Part shown: piece by piece, positions 34,201 to 42,821 of the stretch
Position numbering within the stretch: the stretch's first letter is position 1
Layout of the letters: each line of letters begins with the position of its first letter
NCBI RefSeq assembly: GCF_013155125.1
Contig: NZ_CP053564.1
Location: forward strand, 5,401,501 to 5,465,500
DNA: 64,000 nucleotides
Reading direction: 5' to 3'
From: Pseudonocardia broussonetiae
GTDB taxonomy: Bacteria; Actinomycetota; Actinomycetes; Mycobacteriales; Pseudonocardiaceae
The notes under the pieces: model-generated
Database searches by the model: none
Seen by the model: only the letters and a program-made list of their open reading frames with translations
What the model was told of the DNA's origin: nothing
Translations under genes and position numbers: made by a program

Positions 34201-35765
34201 GGATCACCGAGTTCTTCGACCGCGGACTGCGGCAGAACCCCGACGGGGCCGCCTACGTCATGGACGGCCGCCGGTGGACCTACCGCGAGTCCTACGCCCT
34301 GTCCTGCCGGGTGGCCCACGGCCTGACCGCGGCCCTGCGTCCCGGGGCGAAGGTCGCGGTGCTGTCCCCCAACCACCCCGAGGCGTGGATCTGCGTCCTC
34401 GCGACGTGGCGGGCGGGGATGGTGTGGGTGCCGCTGAACCCGGCGGTGCCGGCCGCCGAGACCGCCGACCTCGCCGCCTCGCTGGGATGCGAGGCCATCC
34501 TCTACCACTCCTCGCTCGGCGAGGTCGTGGAGCTGTTGCGCGACCGGGTGCCGGAGCTGCGGCTGGCCGTGTGCCTCGACCGCACCGACGACGACCGCAC
34601 CGACGACCGCACCCCCTGGCTGCACGACTGGTGCGGCGACCTGCCGTCCGAGCCGCCGGCCGTCGACACGGCGTTCGAGGACATCGTCGCGATCCCTCCG
34701 ACCGGCGGGACGACGGGGCTGCCCAAGGGCGTGCTCAACAACCACCGCGGCATCACGACCTCCACCGCGCTGCTGATGATGCTGCTCGACTACGAGGCCC
34801 ACCAGCCGATCGTCAACCTCGCCGCCGCCCCGATGACGCACACCAGCGGCTTCCTCAGCCTGCCCGCGACCGCGCGCGGCGGCACCGTCGTCGTCCTCGA
34901 CAAGGCCGACCCGGCGGTCCTCGCCGACGTCGTCGAGGAGCACGGCGTCACCGAGATGTTCCTGCCGCCGACGGTGATCTACCGCTGGCTCGACCACCTC
35001 CGCGGGCAGCAGCGCGACTTCTCCTCCCTGCGCTACCTCATCTACGGGTCGGCGCCGATGTCGGTCGACCGGCTGCGGGAGGCCATCGGCGTGTTCGGCC
35101 CGGTCATGACCAGCGCCTACGGGCAGACCGAGGCCCCCGGGACGATCGCGCTGATGCGGTGCGCGGAGCTGTTCGACGCCGACGGCACGCTCAACGAGGC
35201 CCGGCTGTCGGCGTGCGGGCGGCCCTCGCCCCTGCTGTCGGTCGAGCTCCGCGACGACGACGACCGGCCGGTGCCCCGCGGCGCCGAGGGCGAGATCTGC
35301 GTCCGCGGCGACACCGTGATGGTGGGCTACCACGAGCTCCCGGACCGCACGGCCGAGACCGTCGTCGGCGGGTGGCTGCACACCGGCGACGTCGGGCGCC
35401 TCGACGACGACGGCTACCTGCACATCACCGACCGCAAGAAGGACATGATCATCTCGGGCGGCTTCAACGTCTTCCCGAGCGAGGTCGAGCAGGTGCTCTG
35501 GCGCCACCCCGCGGTCGGCGACTGCGCGGTCGTCGGGGCGCCGCACCCGGACTGGGGCGAGCAGGTCACCGCCGTCGTCGAGCTGCGGGCGGGCGCCTCC
35601 GCCACGCCCGAGGAGCTCGTGGCCTGGTGCCGCGGGCGCCTGGGCGGGGTCCGGACGCCGAAGCGGATCGACATCGTGGACGAGCTGCCCCGCAGCCACA
35701 ACGGCAAGGTGCTGCGCAACCGGGTGCGCGAGACGTACTGGCAGGGCGCGGGGCGGCGGATCTGA
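34197..35765 (+). CDS. AMP-forming acid-CoA ligase (ANL superfamily)
   Basis: A 522-residue ligase that would form a CoA thioester by way of an adenylate. The P-loop reads PPTGGTTGLPKGVLNNH, the adenylate motif is SAYGQTEAPG, the hinge region is LHTGDVGRLDDDGYLHITDRKKDMIISGG and the catalytic lysine motif is RSHNGKVLRNRVRE (quoted segments are separate). GGGAG six bases before ATG 34197. First gene of a five-gene operon ligase, alpha-hydroxyacid oxidase, hydratase, cupin dioxygenase, dehydrogenase. The stop overlaps the next start (TGATG). Substrate is probably an aryl- or alkyl-carboxylate. Confidence 0.92.
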   Translation: MRITEFFDRGLRQNPDGAAYVMDGRRWTYRESYALSCRVAHGLTAALRPGAKVAVLSPNHPEAWICVLATWRAGMVWVPLNPAVPAAETADLAASLGCEAILYHSSLGEVVELLRDRVPELRLAVCLDRTDDDRTDDRTPWLHDWCGDLPSEPPAVDTAFEDIVAIPPTGGTTGLPKGVLNNHRGITTSTALLMMLLDYEAHQPIVNLAAAPMTHTSGFLSLPATARGGTVVVLDKADPAVLADVVEEHGVTEMFLPPTVIYRWLDHLRGQQRDFSSLRYLIYGSAPMSVDRLREAIGVFGPVMTSAYGQTEAPGTIALMRCAELFDADGTLNEARLSACGRPSPLLSVELRDDDDRPVPRGAEGEICVRGDTVMVGYHELPDRTAETVVGGWLHTGDVGRLDDDGYLHITDRKKDMIISGGFNVFPSEVEQVLWRHPAVGDCAVVGAPHPDWGEQVTAVVELRAGASATPEELVAWCRGRLGGVRTPKRIDIVDELPRSHNGKVLRNRVRETYWQGAGRRI

Positions 35766-37027
35766 TGACCGCCCGACGCCTCCCCCCGGTGGCCGAGCTC
35801 GCCGCGATGGTCGACGCGCGCGCCTTCGCCCCTGCCACCACCCGCCGGCGCCTCGCCCGGACCCACACGCTGGAGGACCTGCGCGCCCTGGCCCGGCGCC
35901 GGGTCCCGCGCGCCGTGTTCGACTACGTCGAGGGCGGCGCCGAGCAGGAGGTCAGCATCGCCCGCTCCCGGGCGGCGTTCCGCGACGTCCGGTTCCGCCC
36001 GCAGGTCCTGCGCGACGTCGGCGAGGTCGACCTGGGCCGGACGATGCTCGGCAGGCGGGCGGAGCTGCCCGTCGTCCTGGCGCCCACCGGCTACACGCGG
36101 ATGATGCACCACGAGGGCGAGCGGGCCGTGGCCCGCGCCGCCGCCCGCGCCGGCATCCCCTACGCGCTGTCGACGGTCGGCACGACGTCGGTGGAGGACC
36201 TGGTCGCGGCCGCGCCGACCGGCCGCACCTGGTTCCAGCTCTACCTCTGGCGCGACCGGGCCGCGAGCGCGGCGCTGGTGGCGCGCGCGCTGGCCGCGGG
36301 CTGCGACACGATGATCCTCACCGTCGACACCCCGGTGTCCGGCGCGCGGTTCCGCGACGTCCGCAACGGCCTCACCATCCCGCCGCGGATCGGCCCGCGG
36401 ACCCTCGCCGACATGGCGCTCCACCCGCGCTGGTGGATCGACCTGGTCAGCACCGAGCCGTTGCGGTTCGCGTCGTTCAGCTCCTGGCAGGGCACCGCCG
36501 CCGAGCTCGCCGACAGCCTGTTCGACCCGACCGCGGGCCTCGCCGACCTCCGGTGGCTGCGCGACGCCTGGCCGCACAGGCTCGTCGTCAAGGGGATCCA
36601 GGGCGTCGCCGACGCCCGGACGGTCCTCGACGCCGGCGCGGACGGCGTCGTGCTGTCCAACCACGGCGGGCGCCAGCTCGACCGCACCGAGGCGCCGCTG
36701 CGCCTGCTGCCCGAGGTGCGCGCGGCGCTGGGCGCGGACGCCGAGGTCTACGTCGACGGCGGCGTCACCTCGGGTGCCGACGTCGCCGCCGCGGTGGCGC
36801 TCGGGGCGACCGGCGTCCTCGTGGGGCGCGCCTACCTCTACGGCCTGATGGCCGGCGGCGAGGCCGGGGTGGCCCGTGCCGTCGACATCCTGCGCACCGA
36901 CCTCGCCCGCACCCTGCGGCTGCTGGGCGTCACGGCGGTGGACGCCCTCACCGGCACCCACGCCGCGCTCGGCGACCGCCCGCACCACCGACCGACCGAC
37001 GTCCTCGAACGAGCAGGGAGCAGCTGA
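35765..37027 (+). CDS. FMN-dependent alpha-hydroxy-acid oxidase/dehydrogenase
   Basis: A 420-residue TIM-barrel flavoenzyme of the lactate/glycolate/mandelate oxidising family, converting a 2-hydroxy acid to a 2-oxo acid. Substrate and FMN residues: FDYVEGGAEQE, APTGYTRMMHHEGE, FQLYLWRDR, TVDTPVSGARFRDVRNG, KGIQ, and the catalytic His-Arg in LSNHGGRQLDRTEAPL. The C-terminal LLGV segment is typical. Together with the aromatic-ketone-type cupin dioxygenase downstream, an aryl-hydroxyacetate substrate is plausible (inference). Stop overlaps the next start by one base. Confidence 0.92.
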   Translation: MTARRLPPVAELAAMVDARAFAPATTRRRLARTHTLEDLRALARRRVPRAVFDYVEGGAEQEVSIARSRAAFRDVRFRPQVLRDVGEVDLGRTMLGRRAELPVVLAPTGYTRMMHHEGERAVARAAARAGIPYALSTVGTTSVEDLVAAAPTGRTWFQLYLWRDRAASAALVARALAAGCDTMILTVDTPVSGARFRDVRNGLTIPPRIGPRTLADMALHPRWWIDLVSTEPLRFASFSSWQGTAAELADSLFDPTAGLADLRWLRDAWPHRLVVKGIQGVADARTVLDAGADGVVLSNHGGRQLDRTEAPLRLLPEVRAALGADAEVYVDGGVTSGADVAAAVALGATGVLVGRAYLYGLMAGGEAGVARAVDILRTDLARTLRLLGVTAVDALTGTHAALGDRPHHRPTDVLERAGSS

Positions 37028-37818
37028 TGTACGACGACTACGAGTTCCTGAAGGTGGAGCCCGGCGACGACCGGGTCCTGCGCATCACCATGAACCGGCC
37101 GGAGAAGCTCAACGCCTCGGGCGAGGTCGGGCACGGCGAGCAGGGCCGGATCTGGCGGGAGTTCGACGACGACCCCGACATGAACGTCGCCCTGATCACC
37201 GGGGCGGGCCGCGCCTTCAGCGCCGGCGGCGACATCGACGCGGGCAACGGCCCCGCGGAGGTCGACACCCGCGACGGCCGGGCGCTGGTGCGCAACATGA
37301 TCGCCTGCCGGAAGCCGATCGTCTCCGCGATCAACGGGGTCGCCGTGGGCGGCGGGCTGGCCATCGCGCTGCTCGCCGACATCTCCATCGCCAGCGAGCG
37401 GGCGGTCCTCATGGACGGCCACGTCAAGCTGGGCATCGCCGCGGGCGACCACGCCGCGCTGGTCTGGCCGCTGTCGATCGGGCTGGCCCGCTCCAAGTAC
37501 CACCTCCTGATGTGCGACCGGATCACCGGCAAGGAGGCCGCGGAGATCGGGCTGGTCGGGAAGTGCGTTCCCCACGAGGAGCTGATGGCCACCGCCGAGG
37601 ACGCCGCGCAGCGCCTCGCCCGGGGGCCGCAGTTCGCGATCCAGGCCACCAAGGCCGCGCTCAACGACTGGTACCTGCAGAACATCGCCATCTTCGAGCA
37701 CTCGCTCTACATGGAGGCGCACAGCCTGACCCTCCCCGACGCCGCGGCGGGCATCGCCGCGGTGCGCGGCAAGACCGAGCCCGTGTTCCCCGGGGCCGTC
37801 GGCTCCCACCGCTACTAG
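37027..37818 (+). CDS. Enoyl-CoA hydratase/isomerase family protein
   Basis: A 263-residue crotonase-fold enzyme. Oxyanion segments are AFSAGGDID and AINGVAVGGGLAIALLADI; the helix region VKLGIAAGDHAALVWPLSIGLARSKY has Asp in place of the common catalytic Glu pattern. AGD-HAA is frequent in a clade annotated as methylthioacryloyl- or other enoyl-CoA hydratases, so the exact reaction is open. Start shares one base with the previous stop. Confidence 0.9.
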   Translation: MYDDYEFLKVEPGDDRVLRITMNRPEKLNASGEVGHGEQGRIWREFDDDPDMNVALITGAGRAFSAGGDIDAGNGPAEVDTRDGRALVRNMIACRKPIVSAINGVAVGGGLAIALLADISIASERAVLMDGHVKLGIAAGDHAALVWPLSIGLARSKYHLLMCDRITGKEAAEIGLVGKCVPHEELMATAEDAAQRLARGPQFAIQATKAALNDWYLQNIAIFEHSLYMEAHSLTLPDAAAGIAAVRGKTEPVFPGAVGSHRY

Positions 37819-37830
37819 GAAGGCCCTGCG

Positions 37831-38319
37831 ATGCAACCGATCGCCGTCTCGACCGACATCCCGCTGGAGATCGCCGTCGACGCGATCCCCGACGACGACC
37901 GCGTCTGGGTGCCGCAGGCGCCGGGCGTGTTCTTCCGGCCGCTGTTCATCAACACCGTCACCGGCCAGTGGTGCAACCTGCTCAAGGTGACGCGGTCGGG
38001 GATCGTGTCCCGCCACCGCCACCCCGGCATCGTCGTCGGCTACGTCGTGAAGGGCGAGTGGAAGTACGACGAGCACGAGTGGACCGCCCGCGAGGGGGGC
38101 TTCGTCTACGAGCCGCCCGGCGAGATCCACACCCTGCGCGTCCCCGAGCACTGCACCGAGATGATCACGTTCTTCAACATCAGCGGCGCGATGATCTACC
38201 TCGACGACGACGGCCGGCAGGCCGGCTACGAGGACGCGTTCACCAAGCTCGACATGTGCCGCGCGCACTACGCGGGCAACGGGCTCGGGGCCGGGTATGC
38301 CGACCAGTTCCGTCGCTGA
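37831..38319 (+). CDS. Cupin dioxygenase, 2,4'-dihydroxyacetophenone dioxygenase-like
   Basis: A 162-residue single-domain cupin. Metal-binding histidines are in SRHRHPGIVVGYVVKGEWKYDEHEW and EPPGEIHTLRVPE. This motif set follows the 2,4'-dihydroxyacetophenone dioxygenase family, which breaks the C-C bond between the ketone and hydroxymethyl carbons of an aryl ketol to give an arenecarboxylate and formate. Beside an alpha-hydroxyacid oxidase and a CoA ligase it suggests side-chain shortening of an aromatic (inference). It overlaps the dehydrogenase gene by 23 bases if that gene starts at 38297. Confidence 0.85.
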   Translation: MQPIAVSTDIPLEIAVDAIPDDDRVWVPQAPGVFFRPLFINTVTGQWCNLLKVTRSGIVSRHRHPGIVVGYVVKGEWKYDEHEWTAREGGFVYEPPGEIHTLRVPEHCTEMITFFNISGAMIYLDDDGRQAGYEDAFTKLDMCRAHYAGNGLGAGYADQFRR

Positions 38320-39343
38320 CGCGGGGACCGTGCGCGCCGCGGTGTACCTCGGCCCGGGCTCGGTCGACGTCCGCGACGTCGCGCGTCCCGAGGCGGGCGA
38401 CGGGGAGGTGCTGGTCCGCGTCGAGTACGCCGGGATCTGCGGCACCGACCTCGCGATCGAGGCGGGGTCGCACCCCCGCGCGGCCGCACCGCTGGTGCTC
38501 GGGCACGAGATCGTCGGGACCGTCGAGCGGGCAGCGGCGGGCGGCCCGCCCGTCGGGACCCGGGTGGCCGTGGAGCCGCTCATCGCCTGCGGGACCTGCC
38601 GGGCCTGCCGCGACGGGCACCGGCACGTGTGCCGGGACCTGCGGCTGTTCGGCATCGACGCCCCGGGCGGGCTCGCCGAGCTCGTCGCGGTGCCGGCCGA
38701 CCGGGTCCTGCCCGTCGACGCGGGGGTCGGGGCCCGGCTCGCGGCCTGGGCCGAGCCGCTGGCCGTCGCGGTGCACGCCGTCGCCCGCGCGGGGATGACC
38801 GGCGGGGAGGCGGTCCTCGTCTTCGGCGCCGGCCCCATCGGCATCCTCACCGCGCTGGTCGCGCGCCGGGCCGGGGCGTCCCGGGTGGTGCTGGTCGAGC
38901 CGCGGACGGCGCGGCGGGCCACCGCCGAGCGGTGCGGGTTCGAGCTGGCCCCGGCGGGAACCGACGCGGTGGCGTGGTTCCGCTCCACGCACGGCGGCGA
39001 GGGCGCCGACGTCGTGTTCGACGCCGCGGGGCACCGCGACGTCGCCCGGGTCCTACCGTCGGCGGTCCGGGAGACCGGCACCGTCGTGCTGGTCGCCGTC
39101 TACACCGCGCCGGTGGCCGTCGACCTGCGCGCGGTGTGCTTCGGTGAGCAGCGCATCGTCGGCGCCCGCGTCTACACCCGCCGCGACGTCGCCGACGCCC
39201 TCGCGCTGCTGGTCGACGACGTGCTCGGCCTCGACCGGCTGCCCGTCGCCGTGCTCCCCCTGGAGTCGGTCGCGGAGGCGTTCCGGCTCGCCCGGGCCGA
39301 CGACGCCCCCATGAAGGTGCTGCTCGCGGTGCCCGCGCGGTAG
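38297..39343 (+). CDS. Zinc-dependent medium-chain alcohol dehydrogenase
   Basis: A 348-residue MDR dehydrogenase. Catalytic zinc ligands are Cys in GICGTDLAIE and the His-Glu of LGHEIVGTVE. The structural zinc loop has four cysteines in CGTCRACRDGHRHVC. The NAD(P) motif is VFGAGPIGILTA. ATG 38297 overlaps the cupin end; an in-frame GTG 38330, eleven codons later and just beyond the cupin stop, is an equally good start. Last gene of the operon, convergent with the PucR gene. Confidence 0.92.
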   Translation: MPTSSVADAGTVRAAVYLGPGSVDVRDVARPEAGDGEVLVRVEYAGICGTDLAIEAGSHPRAAAPLVLGHEIVGTVERAAAGGPPVGTRVAVEPLIACGTCRACRDGHRHVCRDLRLFGIDAPGGLAELVAVPADRVLPVDAGVGARLAAWAEPLAVAVHAVARAGMTGGEAVLVFGAGPIGILTALVARRAGASRVVLVEPRTARRATAERCGFELAPAGTDAVAWFRSTHGGEGADVVFDAAGHRDVARVLPSAVRETGTVVLVAVYTAPVAVDLRAVCFGEQRIVGARVYTRRDVADALALLVDDVLGLDRLPVAVLPLESVAEAFRLARADDAPMKVLLAVPAR

Positions 39344-39348
39344 CGGGG

Positions 39349-39385
39349 GCCGACCGCCCGTCGACCCGGCCCCGCGCCGGTCGGC
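39349..39385. terminator. Stem-loop between convergent operons
   Basis: GCCGACCG (39349-39356) pairs with CGGTCGGC (39378-39385) across a 21-base loop between the dehydrogenase stop and the PucR stop. No T-run. Confidence 0.4.
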
Positions 39386-39392
39386 GGGCGCT

Positions 39393-40541
39393 TCAGCGTT
39401 CCCGCTCCTCACCGACCTCCGCGGCGAGCACCCAGGTCACCTCGAGCAGGGTGTCGGTGGAGTCGAGGTCGGCACCGGTGACGGCGGCGAAGCGCGCGAG
39501 CCGGTAGCGCAGGGTGTTCTGGTGGACGACGAGGGCGGTCGACGCGCGGGCCACGTTGCGGTCGGCCTCCACGTAGGCGCGCACGCTGCGCCAGATCAGC
39601 ACGCCGAACTCGCCCAGCTCGTCGAGCGGGGCACGGTAGCGGTGGCGCAGCAGGGTCGTCACGGCGTCGTCGCGGTCGACCGCGAGCCGCCAGCCGACGT
39701 CCTCGATCGACCGGCGGCCGCGGATCCCCCGCCGCCACATCCAGTCGTGCACGCGCTGCGCCACGTCGAAGGAGGCGGCGACCTCGGCGAGCTCGGCGGC
39801 CGGCCCCAGCGCCACCGTGGCTTCGAGGCCCGGCGCGTCGGCGGTGCCGGAGACCACCCCGATGCAGGAGCCCGCGTCGATCCCGACGACGTCGGCGGAC
39901 CGGGCCTCCAGGCGCCGGCGCAGGACCTCCAGCGACGACCCGGGCGCCGGGCTGGCCTTGACCGCCCGGTAGGCCGCGCCCGCGTCCAGCCCGAACGCCC
40001 GGACCCGCTCGTCGATCATCGCCGGGGTCAGCTGCCCGGCCAGCAGCTCGCGCAGGAACGCCGAGCGCAGGTGCGAGTCGCGCAGGGCGTCGCTGATGCT
40101 GCGGCGCTGGAACAGCTCCCCGACGCGGTCGGTGAGGGCGTCGCTCAGCGCCCACAGGATCTGGGTGGAGCCGAGCAGCTCGACGGGGCTCACCGCGCGC
40201 TCGGTGGCGATCTCGACGAAGCGCTCCTGCATGATCCCGAGCGAGGTGCGCAGGCCCTGCATCGCGTCCTGGACCCGCAGGCCCTGCCCGACGCGCTCGT
40301 CGATGCGGACGGCCAGGGCCTCGACGTCGCGCTCCACGACGACCGGGCGCCCGGCGAGCAGCGAGTCGCAGACGACGTCGAGGTTCATCCGGGCCGAGAC
40401 CTCGACGGCGCTGCGCGGGACGAGGGCGTAGGAGGCCTGGTTGCGGGTCAGCGACCGGTCGACGATGGTGTCGACGTCGGCCGCCAGTGCCTCGACGCTG
40501 TCCCGGAAACCCTGGCTGACCGCCACGCCCCGCACCCCCAC
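39393..40541 (-). CDS. PucR/CdaR-family transcriptional regulator
   Basis: A 382-residue activator-type regulator with the C-terminal PucR helix-turn-helix: VHQNTLRYRLARFAAVTGADLDSTDTLLEVTWVL. The central GGDEF-like CdaR region and an N-terminal helical sensing domain precede it. Start GTG 40541; GTG 40523 is also possible. Last gene of the minus-strand operon that begins at 44803; the best candidate to read the GTTGGA-N6-TCCAAC operators, though no link is proven. Confidence 0.88.
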   Translation of the reverse strand: MGVRGVAVSQGFRDSVEALAADVDTIVDRSLTRNQASYALVPRSAVEVSARMNLDVVCDSLLAGRPVVVERDVEALAVRIDERVGQGLRVQDAMQGLRTSLGIMQERFVEIATERAVSPVELLGSTQILWALSDALTDRVGELFQRRSISDALRDSHLRSAFLRELLAGQLTPAMIDERVRAFGLDAGAAYRAVKASPAPGSSLEVLRRRLEARSADVVGIDAGSCIGVVSGTADAPGLEATVALGPAAELAEVAASFDVAQRVHDWMWRRGIRGRRSIEDVGWRLAVDRDDAVTTLLRHRYRAPLDELGEFGVLIWRSVRAYVEADRNVARASTALVVHQNTLRYRLARFAAVTGADLDSTDTLLEVTWVLAAEVGEERER

Positions 40542-40592
40542 GTCGCTGTCGGAGTCAGTGTTGTAGCAGACGCGGAGCCCCGGAGGAGCCGC

Positions 40593-41351
40593 TCAGTACG
40601 TGCTGCGCCCGCCGCTGATGTCGAACACGGCGCCGGCGCTGTAGGAGCACGCGGGCGAGGACAGCCACGCGGCGAGCTCGGCCACCTCCTCGACGCAGAG
40701 CAGCCGTCCGATCGGCGCGAGCGCGGTGTTCTCCTCGATCATCCGCCGCCGGTGCTCCGGCCCGTCGACGTTCCACAGCGCGGTCTCCGCCGGCCCCGGG
40801 GTGATCGCGTTGACGAGCACCCCGGACGCCGCGAGCTCGGCGCCGAGGCTCTTGGTCAGCGAGATCAGCGCCGCCTTCGACGCCCCGTACTGCGCGGTGA
40901 GCGGCCGGGGCTCCTTGCCCGCGATCGAGGCGATGTTCACGACGCGGCCCCAGCCCGCGTCCCGCATGGCCGGCACCAGGGCCCGGGCGCAGAGCAGCGC
41001 GCCGGTCAGGTTGACCGCCAGCGCCCGGTCCCAGTCGGCCATCGGCAGGGCGAGGACCGAGCCGCGGGTGGCCGGCACGGCGGCGTTGTTGACCAGCACG
41101 TCGGGCGCACCGATCGCCGCCGCGGTGCCCGCCGCGGCCGCGGCGACGCCGGCCTCGTCGGCGACGTCGACGACGGCGGTGTGCACGCGGCCCCCGTCCG
41201 GGCCCAGTGCCCGGCCCGCCGCGGCGAGCGCCTCGGCGTCGCGGTCCCAGAGCGAGACGGCGCAGCCGTCGCCGAGCAGGCGCTCGGCGACGGCCAGGCC
41301 GATGCCGCGCGCCGCGCCGGTGACGACGGCGCGCCGCACCGGCGCACTCAC
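40593..41351 (-). CDS. SDR-family oxidoreductase
   Basis: A 252-residue short-chain dehydrogenase: TGAARGIGLAVAE cofactor loop, NNAAVP, catalytic Ser in VVNIASIAGKEPRPLTAQYGASKAA with Tyr-x-x-x-Lys, and NAITPGPAETALW. GTG 41351 overlaps the transporter stop (GTGA), so it is coupled to MFS. Likely oxidises a hydroxyl of the imported substrate or an intermediate. Confidence 0.9.
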   Translation of the reverse strand: MSAPVRRAVVTGAARGIGLAVAERLLGDGCAVSLWDRDAEALAAAGRALGPDGGRVHTAVVDVADEAGVAAAAAGTAAAIGAPDVLVNNAAVPATRGSVLALPMADWDRALAVNLTGALLCARALVPAMRDAGWGRVVNIASIAGKEPRPLTAQYGASKAALISLTKSLGAELAASGVLVNAITPGPAETALWNVDGPEHRRRMIEENTALAPIGRLLCVEEVAELAAWLSSPACSYSAGAVFDISGGRSTY

Positions 41352-42712
41352 CGGGCGCCCTCCGCGCCCGCGGCGACGGCGCCGGGGACGGAGCGGGCGC
41401 CGGTGCCCGCGGTCCCGCCCGGCCGGCGGCGGGCCGTGCGGCGGACCAGCGCGGCCGCGGACACCCCGGACAGCAGCACGATCACCGTCACGCCGATCCC
41501 GAGGGCGCCGGTGCCCCACGCGGTCACGACGAGGGTGGCGACGAACGGGGTGAAGCCCCCGACGATGTTGCCCAGCTGCATCGCCACCGACAGGCCCGAG
41601 TAGCTGACCGCCGGGTCGAAGGACTCCGCGAGCATCGAGGGGAAGGCACCGGTGAGGACGCCCCAGCCGAGGCCGTAGAACAGCACGTAGGCGCCGATCA
41701 CCAGGCCGGGGGTGCCGCCGGCGATCATCGGCAGGAACAGCACGCCCATCACGGCGAGCACCAGGACGCCCGTGGCGTGCACGGGGAGCCGCCCGATCCG
41801 GTCCGACAGCCCGCCGGCGAGCGGCAGGAGCACCAGGTGCAGCGCGCTGGCCACCAGGACGCCGATCAGCGGCAGCGAACCGGGGACCCCCTGGAGCTTG
41901 GCGAAGGACAGGCTGTAGGCGATCGCGATGTAGGCCGTCACCGCCACGCCGACCTGCACGCCGACGGCGAACAGGATCTCGACCGGGTGGGTGCGGACGA
42001 GCTCGAGGATCGGCGACCGCGACACCTGCCGGCTCGCCTTGAGCCGCTCGAACTCCGGGCTCTCGGCGACGGTGCGCCGGATCAGCAGGCCGACGATGAC
42101 GAGCACGCCGCCCGCCCAGAACGGGATGCGCCAGCCCCACGCCAGCAGCGCCTCCTGGCCCAGCTGGCCGACGGCGAGGAACGCCAGGTTGCCCAGGATC
42201 AGGCCCAGCGACAGCCCGGCGCCCGGCAGCGCCGAGAACAGCCCGCGCCGCCCCTCCCCCGCGTGCTCGGCGACCATGAGGATCGCGCCGCTCTGCTCGC
42301 CGCCGAAGGCGAAGCCCTGCACGAGCCGGAGCGCCACCAGCAGCGCCGCCCCCCAGTAGCCGATGGAGTCGTAGCCGGGCAGGCACCCGATGAGCACCGT
42401 CGACAGGCCCATCATCAGGACCGTCACGACCAGGATGTTCTTGCGTCCCATCCGGTCGCCGAGGTGACCGAACACGATGCCGCCCAGGGGGCGGGCGAGG
42501 AACCCGACGCCGAAGGTGGCGAAGGACGCCAGCACCCCCACGGCGGGGTCGGTCGAGGGGAAGAACACCGGGCCGAAGACCAGCGCGGCCGCGAGGCCGT
42601 AGATCGCGAAGTCGTAGTACTCCAGCATCGTGCCGGCCATCCCGGCGGCCGCCGCCCGGCGCATCTTGGGGCGGGATCGGGCCTGGGCCTGGTCCTGTGC
42701 GGGTGCTGACAT
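41348..42712 (-). CDS. MFS transporter, metabolite:H+ symporter (MHS) type
   Basis: A 454-residue twelve-helix carrier. LEYYDFAIYGLAAALVFGPVFFP at helix 1, the loop 2-3 motif GHLGDRMGRKN and the FAFGGEQSGAILMVAEHA segment define the MHS/aromatic-acid or citrate symporter family. AGGAG lies before ATG 42712. It should import the growth substrate of this gene block. Coupled to the downstream SDR. Confidence 0.92.
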   Translation of the reverse strand: MSAPAQDQAQARSRPKMRRAAAAGMAGTMLEYYDFAIYGLAAALVFGPVFFPSTDPAVGVLASFATFGVGFLARPLGGIVFGHLGDRMGRKNILVVTVLMMGLSTVLIGCLPGYDSIGYWGAALLVALRLVQGFAFGGEQSGAILMVAEHAGEGRRGLFSALPGAGLSLGLILGNLAFLAVGQLGQEALLAWGWRIPFWAGGVLVIVGLLIRRTVAESPEFERLKASRQVSRSPILELVRTHPVEILFAVGVQVGVAVTAYIAIAYSLSFAKLQGVPGSLPLIGVLVASALHLVLLPLAGGLSDRIGRLPVHATGVLVLAVMGVLFLPMIAGGTPGLVIGAYVLFYGLGWGVLTGAFPSMLAESFDPAVSYSGLSVAMQLGNIVGGFTPFVATLVVTAWGTGALGIGVTVIVLLSGVSAAALVRRTARRRPGGTAGTGARSVPGAVAAGAEGAR

Positions 42713-42724
42713 GCCATGCTCCTC

Positions 42725-42773
42725 ATCGAAAACGGCGGGATCGAAAACGGCGTGCTCGGGGCCCGCGGGCCCC
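42725..42773 (-). promoter_or_regulatory. Leader of the MFS gene: direct repeat plus 16-bp palindrome
   Basis: ATCGAAAACGGCG occurs at 42725-42737 and again at 42740-42752 (15-bp period). GGGGCCCGCGGGCCCC, a perfect palindrome, follows at 42758-42773. They lie in the 109-base gap between the oxidoreductase stop and the transporter start, so they may be an internal promoter, operator or attenuator. The AT-richer repeats stand out from the local composition. Confidence 0.45.
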
Positions 42774-42821
42774 CATCGGGCGCGCGGGTGTGGCGGATCG
42801 GGCAGGAGGGGTCGGGCGGCG

